Under the pieces are notes generated by a model. That model had not been told where the DNA came from, did no database searches, and saw nothing but the letters and a program-made list of their open reading frames with translations. A stretch of 23,119 nt of DNA from Candidatus Alloscillospira gallinarum (lineage in GTDB: Bacteria > Bacillota > Clostridia > Oscillospirales > Oscillospiraceae): the NCBI GenBank assembly GCA_904420055.1, contig CAJFTV010000041.1, forward strand, positions 1 through 23,119. Direction: 5' to 3'. Position numbers and translations under genes: made by a program. Below, one piece after another: positions 1-7,425 of this stretch (position 1 is its first letter; the number at the start of each line of letters is the position of its first letter).

Positions 1-191
1 CCTCTTTCCTGCAAATGCTTTTTGTATGAAACAACCGCCTCCTTTGTTACGGTATCAGTGCCGATGTACACGCAAAAAGCACGCGTGTCCCGTAGATATT
101 TCTCTACGGTGGCATCACTTTTTTCCTCCATGAGCAGATACTGGTGAAACAGCTCAATCGCCTTTTCACTTAGTCTTCTCTCTGTCATCAT
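1..191 (-). CDS. Tyrosine recombinase/integrase, N-terminal part (cut by window edge)
   Basis: The gene enters from the left edge and only its first 63 codons are present. Reading the minus strand from an ATG at 191-189, the protein begins MMTERRLSEKAIELFHQYLL and continues with a KSDATVEKYLRDTRAF segment. This is the pattern of the N-terminal SAM-like (core-binding) domain of phage-type integrases and XerC/D-like recombinases, where a helical domain recognises the core DNA sites. The catalytic domain with its R-H-R-Y residues would lie outside the window. A strong AAGGAGG (198-204) precedes two consecutive ATG codons: the first is 6 nt away, the second (188-186) 9 nt, so either may be used. 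The gene is separated from atpC by three terminators, so it is its own unit. Whether it is a Xer-like housekeeping enzyme or part of a mobile element cannot be told from this fragment. Confidence 0.75.
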   Translation of the reverse strand, partial: MMTERRLSEKAIELFHQYLLMEEKSDATVEKYLRDTRAFCVYIGTDTVTKEAVVSYKKHLQER

Positions 192-293
192 CAATCTCCT
201 CCTTATTTTTCTAACATCTTAATTTTATTTAAGAGAAACTTGCTTGTGCCGGACATTTGACAAGTCATACTTTAGCTTTTAACCGCACGAAAA

Positions 294-323
294 ATCCCCC
301 GTGTGAACTCTCACACGGGGGAT
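294..323 (-). terminator. Intrinsic terminator, 13-bp perfect stem
   Basis: ATCCCCCGTGTGA (294-306) and TCACACGGGGGAT (311-323) form a perfect 13-bp stem around a 4-nt loop. On the minus strand the stem is followed directly by TTTTT (complement of 290-294). It is the most distal of three minus-strand terminators downstream of atpC and lies about 100 bp upstream of the recombinase start, so it shields that gene from read-through. Confidence 0.85.
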
Positions 324-439
324 AAATTATTGCTCTAATACGCTATGGGACAGTATGCGGCAATATTAGAACCATGCGGCACAAGGCTTTTAAACAGCTC
401 CGGAAAACATTTGGCCTCATATCAATTCCCGATGTCAAA

Positions 440-468
440 AAGGGCTGAGCTCTCTTTGCTCAGCCTTT
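440..468 (-). terminator. Intrinsic terminator
   Basis: GGCTGAGC (443-450) pairs with GCTCAGCC (458-465) across a 7-nt loop, and the stem extends by a G-T and two A-T pairs. On the minus strand a TTTTT run (complement of 437-441) follows. It is the middle one of the three terminators after atpC. Confidence 0.75.
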
Positions 469-496
469 ACAGTATAAATTCCCATATATGCAGAAA

Positions 497-529
497 AATA
501 TCCAGAGCACAAAATGTACTCTGGATATT
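497..529 (-). terminator. Intrinsic terminator of the atp operon
   Basis: AATATCCAGAG (497-507) and CTCTGGATATT (519-529) form an 11-bp stem with an 11-nt loop. On the minus strand the 3' arm runs into a T-rich stretch (complement of 494-498). It starts only 13 bp past the atpC stop codon and is the first transcription end signal of the ATP synthase operon. Confidence 0.8.
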
Positions 530-541
530 ATCATATATAAT

Positions 542-955
542 TTAAATATATCGGCTGCGGCCTTTTACCCTCAGGCGGTTCATTGCCCTGGCCAGTGCTA
601 TTCGGGTCATCTCGTATTCCCTTATGCTCTCGCTGCTGGACAGACGCTCCTTCGCGCGCTCTGCCGCGGCCTTGGCGCGGATTTCGTCAATCTCGTCTGC
701 ATTTTCACATGCCTGCACAAACACAATGACATGACTGTCAGACATCACTTCCAAAAATCCCTCAGTGGCGGCACACTCATGCCACTCTCCCTGGGTCTTA
801 TAGCGCAGCTCACCCACCTCAAGGGCCGCCACCATCGGCGCGTGACCGCCGAGTATTGTAAACAGCCCGTCGGGAAGAGTAACCGTAAGCCCCTCAGCTT
901 TGCCTTCAAAAAAATGGCGTTCAGGCGTCATGATTTCAAGGTCAAACTCCGTCAT
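542..955 (-). CDS. atpC: F1Fo ATP synthase subunit epsilon
   Basis: This is the epsilon subunit of F1, which sits on the gamma foot of the rotor and can inhibit ATP hydrolysis. The 137-residue product starts MTEFDLEIMTPERHFFEG and contains PDGLFTILGGHAPMVAALEVG, the beta-sandwich signature of the family at about residues 27-49. A helical C-terminal hairpin follows (about 85-137, rich in Glu, Arg and Ala), so both domains are present and the length is normal. Its ATG overlaps the atpD stop codon (TCAT at 952-955, read as ATGA), a layout that implies translational coupling. It is the last gene of the operon, followed by three terminators. Confidence 0.95.
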   Translation of the reverse strand: MTEFDLEIMTPERHFFEGKAEGLTVTLPDGLFTILGGHAPMVAALEVGELRYKTQGEWHECAATEGFLEVMSDSHVIVFVQACENADEIDEIRAKAAAERAKERLSSSESIREYEMTRIALARAMNRLRVKGRSRYI

Positions 956-2340
956 TTGGACTCTCCCTTCAGCTTCTCCGCCTTTTCGCGGGCCTCGTCC
1001 AAATCACCCACGTTAAAGAACGCCTGCTCCGGCAGGTCGTCCGCCTCGCCGTCGGCAATGGCACGGAAGCCCTCAATCGTTTTTTCAATCGGCACATATC
1101 TGCCGGGCACACCGGTAAATGCCTCAGCCACAAAGAAAGGCTGTGACAAAAACCTCTGCATTCTTCTGGCCCTGTGAACCGTCTGCCGGTCCTCCTCGGA
1201 GAGCTCCTCCATTCCCAAGATGGCTATGATATCCTGAAGCTCATGGTATCGCTGAAGGCACTCCTGCACGCGCCGTGCAGTCTCATAGTGCTCCCGGCCC
1301 AGGATATCAGGCTCTAAAAGCCGTGAGCTGGACTCAAGCGGGCTGACAGCCGGATAAATGCCCTGTTCCGCAATTGACCTGGAAAGCACCGTTGTGGCGT
1401 CCAGATGTGAGAATATCGTGGCAGGAGCAGGATCTGTCAGGTCGTCGGCCGGTACATATACAGCCTGTACGGACGTTACAGAGCCGCTGTCGGTACTTGC
1501 AATGCGCTCCTCCAGAGCGCCAAGCTCGTTTGCAAGGGTCGGCTGATATCCGACGGCTGAGGGCATACGGCCGAGCATTGCCGACACCTCGTTGCCCGCC
1601 TGCACAAATCGGAATATGTTGTCAATGAATAAAAGCACGTCCTGCCGCTTCTCATCTCTCAGATACTCCGCCAGTGTAAGTCCCGTAAGCGCCGCGCGCA
1701 TACGGGAGCCTGGGGGCTCGTTCATCTGGCCGAACACCAGCATCGTCTTATCCATAACACCCGAGGCGCGCATATCGCTTATGAGTTCATTGCCCTCACG
1801 GCTTCGCTCGCCAACGCCGGCAAAAACGGAAAAGCCGCCGTGGCTCGTGGCGATGTTATGAATCATCTCCATAATAAGTACGGTCTTGCCTACACCGGCT
1901 CCGCCGAACAGTCCGATTTTTCCGCCCTTTGGATACGGCACAAGAAGGTCAATGACCTTAATTCCGGTACATAGCACCTCAGTTGCCGGCTTCTGGACAG
2001 AAAACGGCGGCGGGTCTCTGTGAATGAGGCGCTTCTCACTTGTCTTAATATCTCCAAGTCCGTCAATCGGCCTGCCGATTGCATCCACCGCACGTCCCAG
2101 CATTTCATCGCCCACCGGCACCTCTATGCCCGGCCCGATATATTCAACACCGGTACCGACTGCAAGTCCGTCAGTGGCCTCAAGCGCAACGCATCTTACG
2201 TGCCCCGGAGAGAGCTGAAGCGCCACCTCCATGTGCACATCTCCCGCCTTTAGCAGGGCCTTTATTCCCGGTTCAAAACCGCTTTCAAAGCGCACGTCCA
2301 GAACCGGTCCGGATATACGCACTACTCTGCCGCTTGTCAT
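952..2340 (-). CDS. atpD: F1Fo ATP synthase subunit beta (catalytic)
   Basis: This is the catalytic beta subunit of F1. The 462-residue protein has the usual length and domain order: N-terminal beta-barrel (1 to about 75), nucleotide-binding domain with Walker A GGAGVGKT (146-153), the GERSREGNE segment with the catalytic glutamate at about 178, LLFIDN as Walker B (237-241), and a C-terminal helical domain with the ELSEED lever motif (379-384). The segment SVTSVQAVYVPADDLTDPAP is also diagnostic. Some positions differ from common sequences, for example ANELGALEERI and LESSSRLL, but no key residue seems lost. Its ATG overlaps the atpG stop by 4 bp, and its own stop overlaps the atpC start, so atpG, atpD and atpC are tightly coupled. 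Confidence 0.97.
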   Translation of the reverse strand: MTSGRVVRISGPVLDVRFESGFEPGIKALLKAGDVHMEVALQLSPGHVRCVALEATDGLAVGTGVEYIGPGIEVPVGDEMLGRAVDAIGRPIDGLGDIKTSEKRLIHRDPPPFSVQKPATEVLCTGIKVIDLLVPYPKGGKIGLFGGAGVGKTVLIMEMIHNIATSHGGFSVFAGVGERSREGNELISDMRASGVMDKTMLVFGQMNEPPGSRMRAALTGLTLAEYLRDEKRQDVLLFIDNIFRFVQAGNEVSAMLGRMPSAVGYQPTLANELGALEERIASTDSGSVTSVQAVYVPADDLTDPAPATIFSHLDATTVLSRSIAEQGIYPAVSPLESSSRLLEPDILGREHYETARRVQECLQRYHELQDIIAILGMEELSEEDRQTVHRARRMQRFLSQPFFVAEAFTGVPGRYVPIEKTIEGFRAIADGEADDLPEQAFFNVGDLDEAREKAEKLKGESK

Positions 2341-3245
2341 AGGGAGTCCTCCCTTCTGTTACGTTCCTGCTCCCTGCCGTAGGCAGATGCGCTCTCGGCA
2401 CCGGAGCTTATCTCTATAATCTCATTCGTTATCGAAAGCTGCCGCTGAGACTGATATTCCCTCGTCAGCTTCTCAGACATCTCGTCTGCGTTTTCCGTGG
2501 CGCTCTGCATGGCATTCATTCTCGCGCTGTGCTCACTGGCAGAGGACTGCACAAGGGCCGCAAACACAAGCCCCACCGCGCACTGCGGCACAAGGCAGTC
2601 AAACACTTCTCGGGGCGACGGCGCATAAAGCATGTCAGAGGTCGGCGTAAAGCTGCTCTCAACGTCCTCAAACCCGTCCAGGGTGAGCGGCAGAAGCCGC
2701 ATACAGTATGGGTGAGATGATACTGAACTGTCAAAATGGGTAAATACAATGTACACCTCGTCCATCAGTCCGTTTTCATACAAACTGAGCAGATTTCCCA
2801 CTATGTCCCTGGCCGCATACAGCGTAGGCTCATGGGCGGCACCCAGTGTCTCCGCATCAGGATATATGCCCCGCCGCACGAAAAACTCCGTTGCCATGCG
2901 TCCCACGGTCTCAATATAGTGTACCGGGTGCTCCTCAATGAGTTTCAGGGCGTATTTCAGCACATCGGTGTTGTAAGTGCCGCAAAGCCCCTTGTCCCCG
3001 GCTATCACCAGAAACGCCGCGCGGTTTCCTGCGCGCTTTTCAATGTATGGGTGCGTTATCCCCTGGGATTTTCTTATTATATCCTTTACCGTGGCGCGTA
3101 TCCTGAGAAAATACTCCTTGGCATAATTGGCGCGCTCTGCCTCCCGCCTCATTCGGGTTGAGGACAGGAGATACATGGCATTTGTTATCTGTCTTGTCTG
3201 TGCGACAGCGGCAAGACGCCGCTTTATATCATGAATTTCAGACAC
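2337..3245 (-). CDS. atpG: F1Fo ATP synthase subunit gamma
   Basis: This is the gamma subunit, the central rotor shaft inside the alpha3beta3 ring. The N-terminal helix reads MSEIHDIKRRLAAVAQTRQI followed by TNAMYLLSSTRMRR, and the C-terminal helix contains NAMQSATENADEMSEKL and RQLSITNEIIEI, the two coiled-coil strands typical of the family. A conserved VIAGDKGLCGTYN segment lies at about residues 79-91. At 302 residues it is slightly longer than the usual 280-290, mainly through a charged C-terminal tail. Translation starts at GTG (3245-3243) with AAAGGGGG upstream. The atpA stop lies 21 bp upstream and the atpD start overlaps its stop. Confidence 0.95.
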   Translation of the reverse strand: MSEIHDIKRRLAAVAQTRQITNAMYLLSSTRMRREAERANYAKEYFLRIRATVKDIIRKSQGITHPYIEKRAGNRAAFLVIAGDKGLCGTYNTDVLKYALKLIEEHPVHYIETVGRMATEFFVRRGIYPDAETLGAAHEPTLYAARDIVGNLLSLYENGLMDEVYIVFTHFDSSVSSHPYCMRLLPLTLDGFEDVESSFTPTSDMLYAPSPREVFDCLVPQCAVGLVFAALVQSSASEHSARMNAMQSATENADEMSEKLTREYQSQRQLSITNEIIEISSGAESASAYGREQERNRREDSL

Positions 3246-3266
3246 GGCATCTGCCCCCTTTCCAAA

Positions 3267-5105
3267 TTACAGGCTGGCCGCAAACTTATCCGCCGCGCGG
3301 TTCATAATCCTCAGCAGATAACTCTTGGAGTCGTCATCAAAATCGTATCTCCGCTCTATATTTGCAAGCTGGTCAGGCGCCGTACTCTGAATCTCTGCGA
3401 GAAGGCAGGCAGAAAGCTCTCCCACCTTGTCTGTCGGCACCTTTCCATATATTCCGTTATCTGCCGCAAGCAGGAGGCAGACCTCCTGAGCCAGCGAGTA
3501 CGGCGCATGCTTAGGCTGCTTTAAAAGCTCGTTCTTTCTTATGCCGTTTTCAAGCATATTCTTTGTGGCAGAATCCACATCTGCGCCAAACTGCATAAAC
3601 ACCGACATCTCCCTGTACTGTGCAAGGTCAAGGCGCAGTGTACCTGTAACCTTCCTCATGGCGGCCCGTTGGGCGCTGCGTCCCACGCGGGATACCGACA
3701 GTCCCACATTTACCGCAGGACGCATTCCGGAGTGAAACAGCTCGCTCTCCAGGAAAATCTGCCCGTCGGTGATTGATATTACGTTTGTGGGAATATATGC
3801 GGAGATATCTCCCGCCATAGTCTCAATTATTGGCAGCGCAGTCAGTGACCCGCCGCCCTCCTCGTCAGACAGCTGGGCGCTGCGCTCCAAAAGACGGCTG
3901 TGAAGATAAAAGACGTCTCCGGGGTATGCCTCTCGCCCTGGGGGGCGGTGAAGGAGCAGAGATATCGCCCTGTATGCCACCGCGTGCTTCGACAGGTCGT
4001 CATACACCACAAGCACGTCTCTGCCGCTGTACATAAATCCCTCAGCAATGGCACAGGCCGCATATGGCGCAATGTACTGCATTGCGGGCAGGTCGCTTGC
4101 CGGGGAGGACACAACGACGGTGTAGTCCATTGCACTATTCTTTTTCAGCGTATCCACTACCTCGGCCACGGTGGACGCTTTCTGGCCAATGGCACAGTAC
4201 ACACAGATAACGTCCTGGCCTTTCTGATTTAAAATTGTATCAATGGCTATTGTCGTCTTGCCTGTCTGCCTGTCACCGATAATGAGCTCTCTCTGTCCCC
4301 TTCCGATTGGAATCATGGAGTCAATAGAGATAAGCCCTGTCTGTATTGGCCTGGAAACGGCTTTCCTCTGCATTATCTTGGGGGCCGGACTTTCAATCGG
4401 CCTGTGGGCAGAACACACAGGGGCATCTTCACCGTCCAGAGGCTCACCGGTCGGCGTTAACACACGCCCTAAAAGGCTGTCTCCCACCGGCACCTCGATT
4501 ACATGGCCGGAGCCTGTCACCTGCTCATCAACCTCCGGGTCACCGGAAAGCACAGCCGCGCCCACGTGGTCTCCGTCAATCTCCAGCGCCATGGCCGTGG
4601 CTCCGCCGGACAGGTGCAGGAGCTCGCCATACCTTCTGCCGGAAAGGCCGTCCACCTGAATAATGCCGTCTCCTGCGCTTGTAACCGTACCGTATACATA
4701 GACCTCTCCGCTGAACTTCAGCTTTGAAAGGCGTTTCGGAAGCAGCACAAGTGGCCGTATAGACTCATCTACGCCGCCGTCCGCGGGGTTTTCCCCGCCA
4801 AACTGCATTTTTGAAAGACGCCCGGAGAGAATGTTGGAGTCCGTCTCCAAATCGCCGCTGTCGGCAGCCTTTCTGTCCGGGATATCTCCGGTCTTGTCGT
4901 GGAGGGCCGCCCGCACATTATCAAGACGGTGCTTAAAGCTCATATCATACGAAACGCCGTCAATGTGAGCAATAAACCCGCCGATGAGGCTCTTGTCCTC
5001 AATATATTCCAGCTCAACAGGAACACCGAGCTGCTTTTCAAATTTCTCTTTGATTTCGGCAAGTCCTGCCGCATCAAAACCAGTATACCAGAGCGTACCT
5101 TTCAC
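3267..5105 (-). CDS. atpA: F1 ATP synthase alpha subunit with fused delta C-terminal domain
   Basis: From about residue 134 this is a standard alpha subunit: beta-barrel with GTVTSAGDGIIQVDGLSG (139-156), Walker A GDRQTGKT (277-284), the SVSRVGRSAQ segment with the arginine finger at R473, and a helical C-terminus. The first 70 residues are not alpha-like. They contain LAEIKEKFEKQLGVPVELEY and DKSLIGGFIAHIDGVSYDMS and end in KHRLDNVRAAL, the pattern of the delta (AtpH) C-terminal domain that binds the b stalk. The N-terminal helical domain of delta is absent, and no atpH gene exists between atpF and atpA. A linker (about 71-134) holds two copies of RLSK(M/L)xF(G/S)GE (96-105, 125-134). Translation starts at GTG (5105-5103), three nucleotides after the atpF stop; the codon just upstream in frame is TAA, so the protein cannot begin earlier. 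AGGGTGG inside atpF serves as ribosome binding site. At 612 residues it is about 100 longer than usual. The delta-domain call is by pattern only. Confidence 0.93.
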   Translation of the reverse strand: MKGTLWYTGFDAAGLAEIKEKFEKQLGVPVELEYIEDKSLIGGFIAHIDGVSYDMSFKHRLDNVRAALHDKTGDIPDRKAADSGDLETDSNILSGRLSKMQFGGENPADGGVDESIRPLVLLPKRLSKLKFSGEVYVYGTVTSAGDGIIQVDGLSGRRYGELLHLSGGATAMALEIDGDHVGAAVLSGDPEVDEQVTGSGHVIEVPVGDSLLGRVLTPTGEPLDGEDAPVCSAHRPIESPAPKIMQRKAVSRPIQTGLISIDSMIPIGRGQRELIIGDRQTGKTTIAIDTILNQKGQDVICVYCAIGQKASTVAEVVDTLKKNSAMDYTVVVSSPASDLPAMQYIAPYAACAIAEGFMYSGRDVLVVYDDLSKHAVAYRAISLLLHRPPGREAYPGDVFYLHSRLLERSAQLSDEEGGGSLTALPIIETMAGDISAYIPTNVISITDGQIFLESELFHSGMRPAVNVGLSVSRVGRSAQRAAMRKVTGTLRLDLAQYREMSVFMQFGADVDSATKNMLENGIRKNELLKQPKHAPYSLAQEVCLLLAADNGIYGKVPTDKVGELSACLLAEIQSTAPDQLANIERRYDFDDDSKSYLLRIMNRAADKFAASL

Positions 5106-5108
5106 TTA

Positions 5109-5594
5109 TCAGACCACCCTGTCAAAGTATTTGTCAATAATCTCCTGGTTGTCACCTTTTTTGACCTCGCGCTCAAGCACACGCGACGCGATTTCCACAG
5201 CCAGGTCGGCAATCTCTTCCCTTGCCTCCTCACGCATTTTGTCTGCGGTGTGCTGCGCCTGAACCTGCGCGGTACTGCGTATCTCGTCGGCTTGCTCTTC
5301 AGCTGCCGCGGTAATCTCGGCGGCGTGGCTCTCGGCGGCGTCCAGAATGCGACGGCGTTCCTTATCAGCCGCATCAACGGCCTCTGCAAGCTCCGCATCT
5401 CTCTGCGCCTTGGCGGCCTGGGCCTCTTTGAGTTTTTCCTGGGCCCCCTTGATATCTGCGTCAACCCGCTCCTGCCGGGCTGCCATAAATTTCTTTACGG
5501 GATTGTATACAAGCGCGCGCAGGATAACAAACAATATGATTATATTGACGATATTTAATATTAGGCTTGAAATAACCGATTGCATTTCAGGCAT
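5109..5594 (-). CDS. atpF: F1Fo ATP synthase subunit b
   Basis: This is subunit b of the peripheral stalk. One hydrophobic membrane helix at the N-terminus (SVISSLILNIVNIIILFVIL) is followed by NPVKKFMAARQERV and a long Ala/Glu/Lys-rich coiled coil to the end, about 161 residues, normal for b. No delta-like extension is fused to it, unlike the b-delta fusions known from mycobacteria. Two starts are possible: ATG at 5600-5598 lies only 1 nt from GGAGG, whereas ATG at 5594-5592 lies 7 nt from it, so I prefer the latter. The stop TGA is followed three bases later by the atpA GTG, which leaves no room for an atpH gene. Confidence 0.94.
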   Translation of the reverse strand: MPEMQSVISSLILNIVNIIILFVILRALVYNPVKKFMAARQERVDADIKGAQEKLKEAQAAKAQRDAELAEAVDAADKERRRILDAAESHAAEITAAAEEQADEIRSTAQVQAQHTADKMREEAREEIADLAVEIASRVLEREVKKGDNQEIIDKYFDRVV

Positions 5595-5616
5595 TTTCAT
5601 GCCTCCTTTGCGTTAT

Positions 5617-5835
5617 TTATTTTACGAAGAGAATGATAAGCGCCGTAACAAATCCGTATATGGCGCATGACTCCGTCAGAGCCATACCCAGCAGCATAAG
5701 TCCGCTGATTTTACCGTTTGCCTCCGGCTGGCGGGCGACCGCGTCAACTGCCTTACCTGTTGCAAGACCCATTCCAAGTCCGGCGAGGGCCGCGGGGAGC
5801 AGCGCTAAAGCTGCACTGAGTGTAGAAATATCCAT
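5617..5835 (-). CDS. atpE: F1Fo ATP synthase subunit c (rotor ring)
   Basis: This is subunit c, a 72-residue hairpin of two membrane helices joined by the polar loop ARQPEANGK (34-42). Helix 1 holds the glycine-rich GLGMGLATGKAV (19-30) and helix 2 carries the ion-binding glutamate in LTESCAIYGF (E55). Compared with sodium-type rings such as Ilyobacter, the Ser and Tyr after the glutamate (S56, Y60) are kept, but the helix-1 glutamine is replaced by methionine (M22), so the coupling ion is not clear. A very good AAGGAGG lies 7 nt before the ATG, fitting the high copy number of c. Confidence 0.95.
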   Translation of the reverse strand: MDISTLSAALALLPAALAGLGMGLATGKAVDAVARQPEANGKISGLMLLGMALTESCAIYGFVTALIILFVK

Positions 5836-5853
5836 TTTAAATCCTCCTTAACT

Positions 5854-6681
5854 CTATTCGCTGACTTCAACGGCTTCGCCGATGAAAGAAAGTGTGAGTG
5901 TTACAAAAATAAAGGCCTGAATCAGCGGGTGGAACACATTAAAATACAGTCCGAGTACAGCCGCAGGCCCAGCAGAGAAGTTGCCAAGGGCATAATACAG
6001 AAGCTCCATTATTATAAATCCGGCCAACATGTTGCCGAAAAGACGGCAGGCCATGGATACCGGCAGCGCCAGGTCAGATATGAATTTTATCGGAGCTATG
6101 ACCGGCGTTGGCTTTACATAATCCTTGAGACGGCCAACAAAGTGCTTTTTTCTGAAGCCGTAAAAATTAATGAGGAAAAACGTCACAAGTGCAAGTGAAA
6201 ATGTTGTCAGGATATCAGATGACGGTGACCTGACCCCAAAGAGCTCAAGAGCAGCGCAACCCACAAGATATGCTGCAAGAGCCATTATATATGCTGAAAG
6301 TCCGCTGCCCAAATCTCCCGTCCGGGAGGTGATAAAATCTTCCAGCTTTTCCACCATCGCCTCCACAAGGTTTTGAATTCCACTCGGCACCTCTTTAAAC
6401 CTTGGAACGCAAAATATCCTGAACAATATGGCAAGTACTATCAGTACACCCGATATGCCGAGCCCCCACAGACTGCACGAGCTCACAGCGATGGGCCCCA
6501 CATGGACCGTCTCCGCAAAAATCTCAACGGTAAATGCTTCCTTCTCCCCAGAACCGAACAAAAGACGCATAATAAGACCGAATGCCGCCCAACAGGCAAT
6601 GGCGATTACAGCTGTAATAAGCCGTTTTTTGCGTTTTTTCTTTTTTTCTGCTTTTTCAGGTGTTGCCTTTTCTTCAGCCAT
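5854..6681 (-). CDS. atpB: F1Fo ATP synthase subunit a
   Basis: This is subunit a, which forms the ion half-channels against the c-ring. It has several hydrophobic segments and the conserved helix with LALPVSMACRLFGNMLAG, in which R213 is the essential arginine. The C-terminal FNVFHPLIQAFIFVTLTLSF segment is also typical. The N-terminus is unusual in being strongly basic (KAEKKKKRKKR, about 10-20) before the first membrane helix, which would keep it cytoplasmic. At 275 residues the length is normal. The upstream atpI-like gene overlaps its start by 8 bp; the ATG at 6681 is preceded by AAAGGGGG about 9 nt away. Confidence 0.95.
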   Translation of the reverse strand: MAEEKATPEKAEKKKKRKKRLITAVIAIACWAAFGLIMRLLFGSGEKEAFTVEIFAETVHVGPIAVSSCSLWGLGISGVLIVLAILFRIFCVPRFKEVPSGIQNLVEAMVEKLEDFITSRTGDLGSGLSAYIMALAAYLVGCAALELFGVRSPSSDILTTFSLALVTFFLINFYGFRKKHFVGRLKDYVKPTPVIAPIKFISDLALPVSMACRLFGNMLAGFIIMELLYYALGNFSAGPAAVLGLYFNVFHPLIQAFIFVTLTLSFIGEAVEVSE

Positions 6682-6955
6682 TCGTGCTGCCCCCTTTCAT
6701 AAATCCGCGGATACCAGACGCAAGTCCGCCGACAACAAGCGGAGCGGCAATGCATACCCCGGACAGCCACAACAGCTCCGGCTCCACGATAAGCGCAGGC
6801 AAAAGCCCCGCGGCCAGCATCAGCAGTTTTATAGGAATCAATATGGCCCCTTTCATGGCATCACCCTTCATAAGGGCCTGTACAAACCGGCGCAGTAAAA
6901 TAAGCTCCACAATTCCGGCAGCAAGTCCCGCGGCCACGATTCCCGCATATACCAC
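6674..6955 (-). CDS. Small membrane protein in the AtpI position
   Basis: This is a 93-residue, very hydrophobic protein with about three to four membrane segments (roughly 3-20, 37-57, 62-82). It is the first gene of the ATP synthase operon, directly upstream of atpB and overlapping it by 8 bp. That is the position and size of AtpI-like proteins, proposed to help c-ring assembly or ion import, but I do not recognise a clear family motif, so the assignment rests on context. Translation starts at GTG (6955-6953) with GAGGTGA upstream. The gene lies about 50 bp downstream of the operon promoter. Confidence 0.75.
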   Translation of the reverse strand: MVYAGIVAAGLAAGIVELILLRRFVQALMKGDAMKGAILIPIKLLMLAAGLLPALIVEPELLWLSGVCIAAPLVVGGLASGIRGFMKGGSTNG

Positions 6956-7004
6956 AAAGCGTCACCTCGATTCTCTGTAAAATAGCTTAAATATGATAGT
7001 CTTT

Positions 7005-7032
7005 ATTATACGCCCATGTAAAATGATTGCAA
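7005..7032 (-). promoter_or_regulatory. Sigma-A-type promoter of the atp operon
   Basis: On the minus strand TTGCAA (7032-7027) is followed after 16 nt by a perfect TATAAT (7010-7005). The next gene in that direction, the atpI-like gene, starts about 50 bp downstream. The -35 box matches the consensus at four of six positions. Confidence 0.65.
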
Positions 7033-7304
7033 GCATCGTTTTGTGAATTATGCGAGGTTACTTTGTAATTCTTTTGTGCAAATAAACAATATAGTTTTTA
7101 ATGTTTACTATCTGAATGGCGCCTATTTTTATGCACTTCCAATATATTCGGAACACTGCGCGGGACCTTGCGTATTACCCATTTGTATATCCGCTTACAA
7201 TACCTGCATAACCTGTATTTCTTTTCAAACAAATATAAGAAAATTCTCTTTAAAAACTTCTAAAAACTCAGCGGTACAACTGCAAAACCTCTGCACAGAA
7301 TGCA
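7033..7304. other. AT-rich gap between the atp promoter and a terminator; no gene seen
   Basis: This stretch lies between the atp promoter and the terminator after the VOC gene. It is AT-rich and holds a plus-strand open frame (7043-7339) with no ribosome binding site and a composition unlike its neighbours; that frame also runs through the terminator hairpin, so I do not call it. I see no tRNA, repeat array or clear promoter other than the atp one. Confidence 0.5.
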
Positions 7305-7337
7305 AAAGCCCGGCACATATTCATTGCGCCGGGCTTT
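7305..7337 (-). terminator. Intrinsic terminator, possibly bidirectional
   Basis: AAAGCCCGGC (7305-7314) pairs with GCCGGGCTTT (7328-7337) over a 13-nt loop. On the minus strand the stem ends in TTTT, serving the VOC gene that stops at 7426. The plus-strand side ends in TTT only, so function there is weaker. Confidence 0.75.
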
Positions 7338-7425
7338 AGTATATTTTATAAAGACTTTATGCGGATATGCCACGTACATCTGCCAATAAAGCCGTAATTT
7401 TGCCTTTGTGAATTTTTATATCAGA

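Noticed and set aside
334..370. Inverted repeat TCTAATA (334-340) / TATTAGA (364-370)
   Set aside because: The arms are only 7 bp with a 23-nt loop in AT-rich DNA and could easily arise by chance.
1..541. Integrated mobile element with attachment site at the left edge
   Set aside because: Only part of a recombinase is visible; I see no tRNA, direct repeat or cargo gene that would show an element boundary.
345..545. Plus-strand open frame of 66 codons
   Set aside because: It runs through two terminator hairpins, lacks a ribosome binding site and has no recognisable protein pattern.
488..1177. Plus-strand open frame of 229 codons opposite atpC and atpD
   Set aside because: It is the antisense of well-supported ATP synthase genes, with a composition that follows their codon pattern.
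4700..4808. Possible internal start (ATG at 4808) producing an alpha without the delta domain
   Set aside because: The sequence before this ATG has no Shine-Dalgarno-like purine run at a usable distance, so a free alpha form is not supported.
5617..5835. Calling the ATP synthase sodium-driven
   Set aside because: The helix-1 glutamine of sodium-type rings is replaced by methionine; the remaining Ser and Tyr ligands alone do not decide the ion.
7043..7339. Plus-strand open frame of 98 codons in the atp/VOC gap
   Set aside because: It has no ribosome binding site, is rich in Cys, Tyr and Ile from AT-rich DNA and ends inside a terminator.
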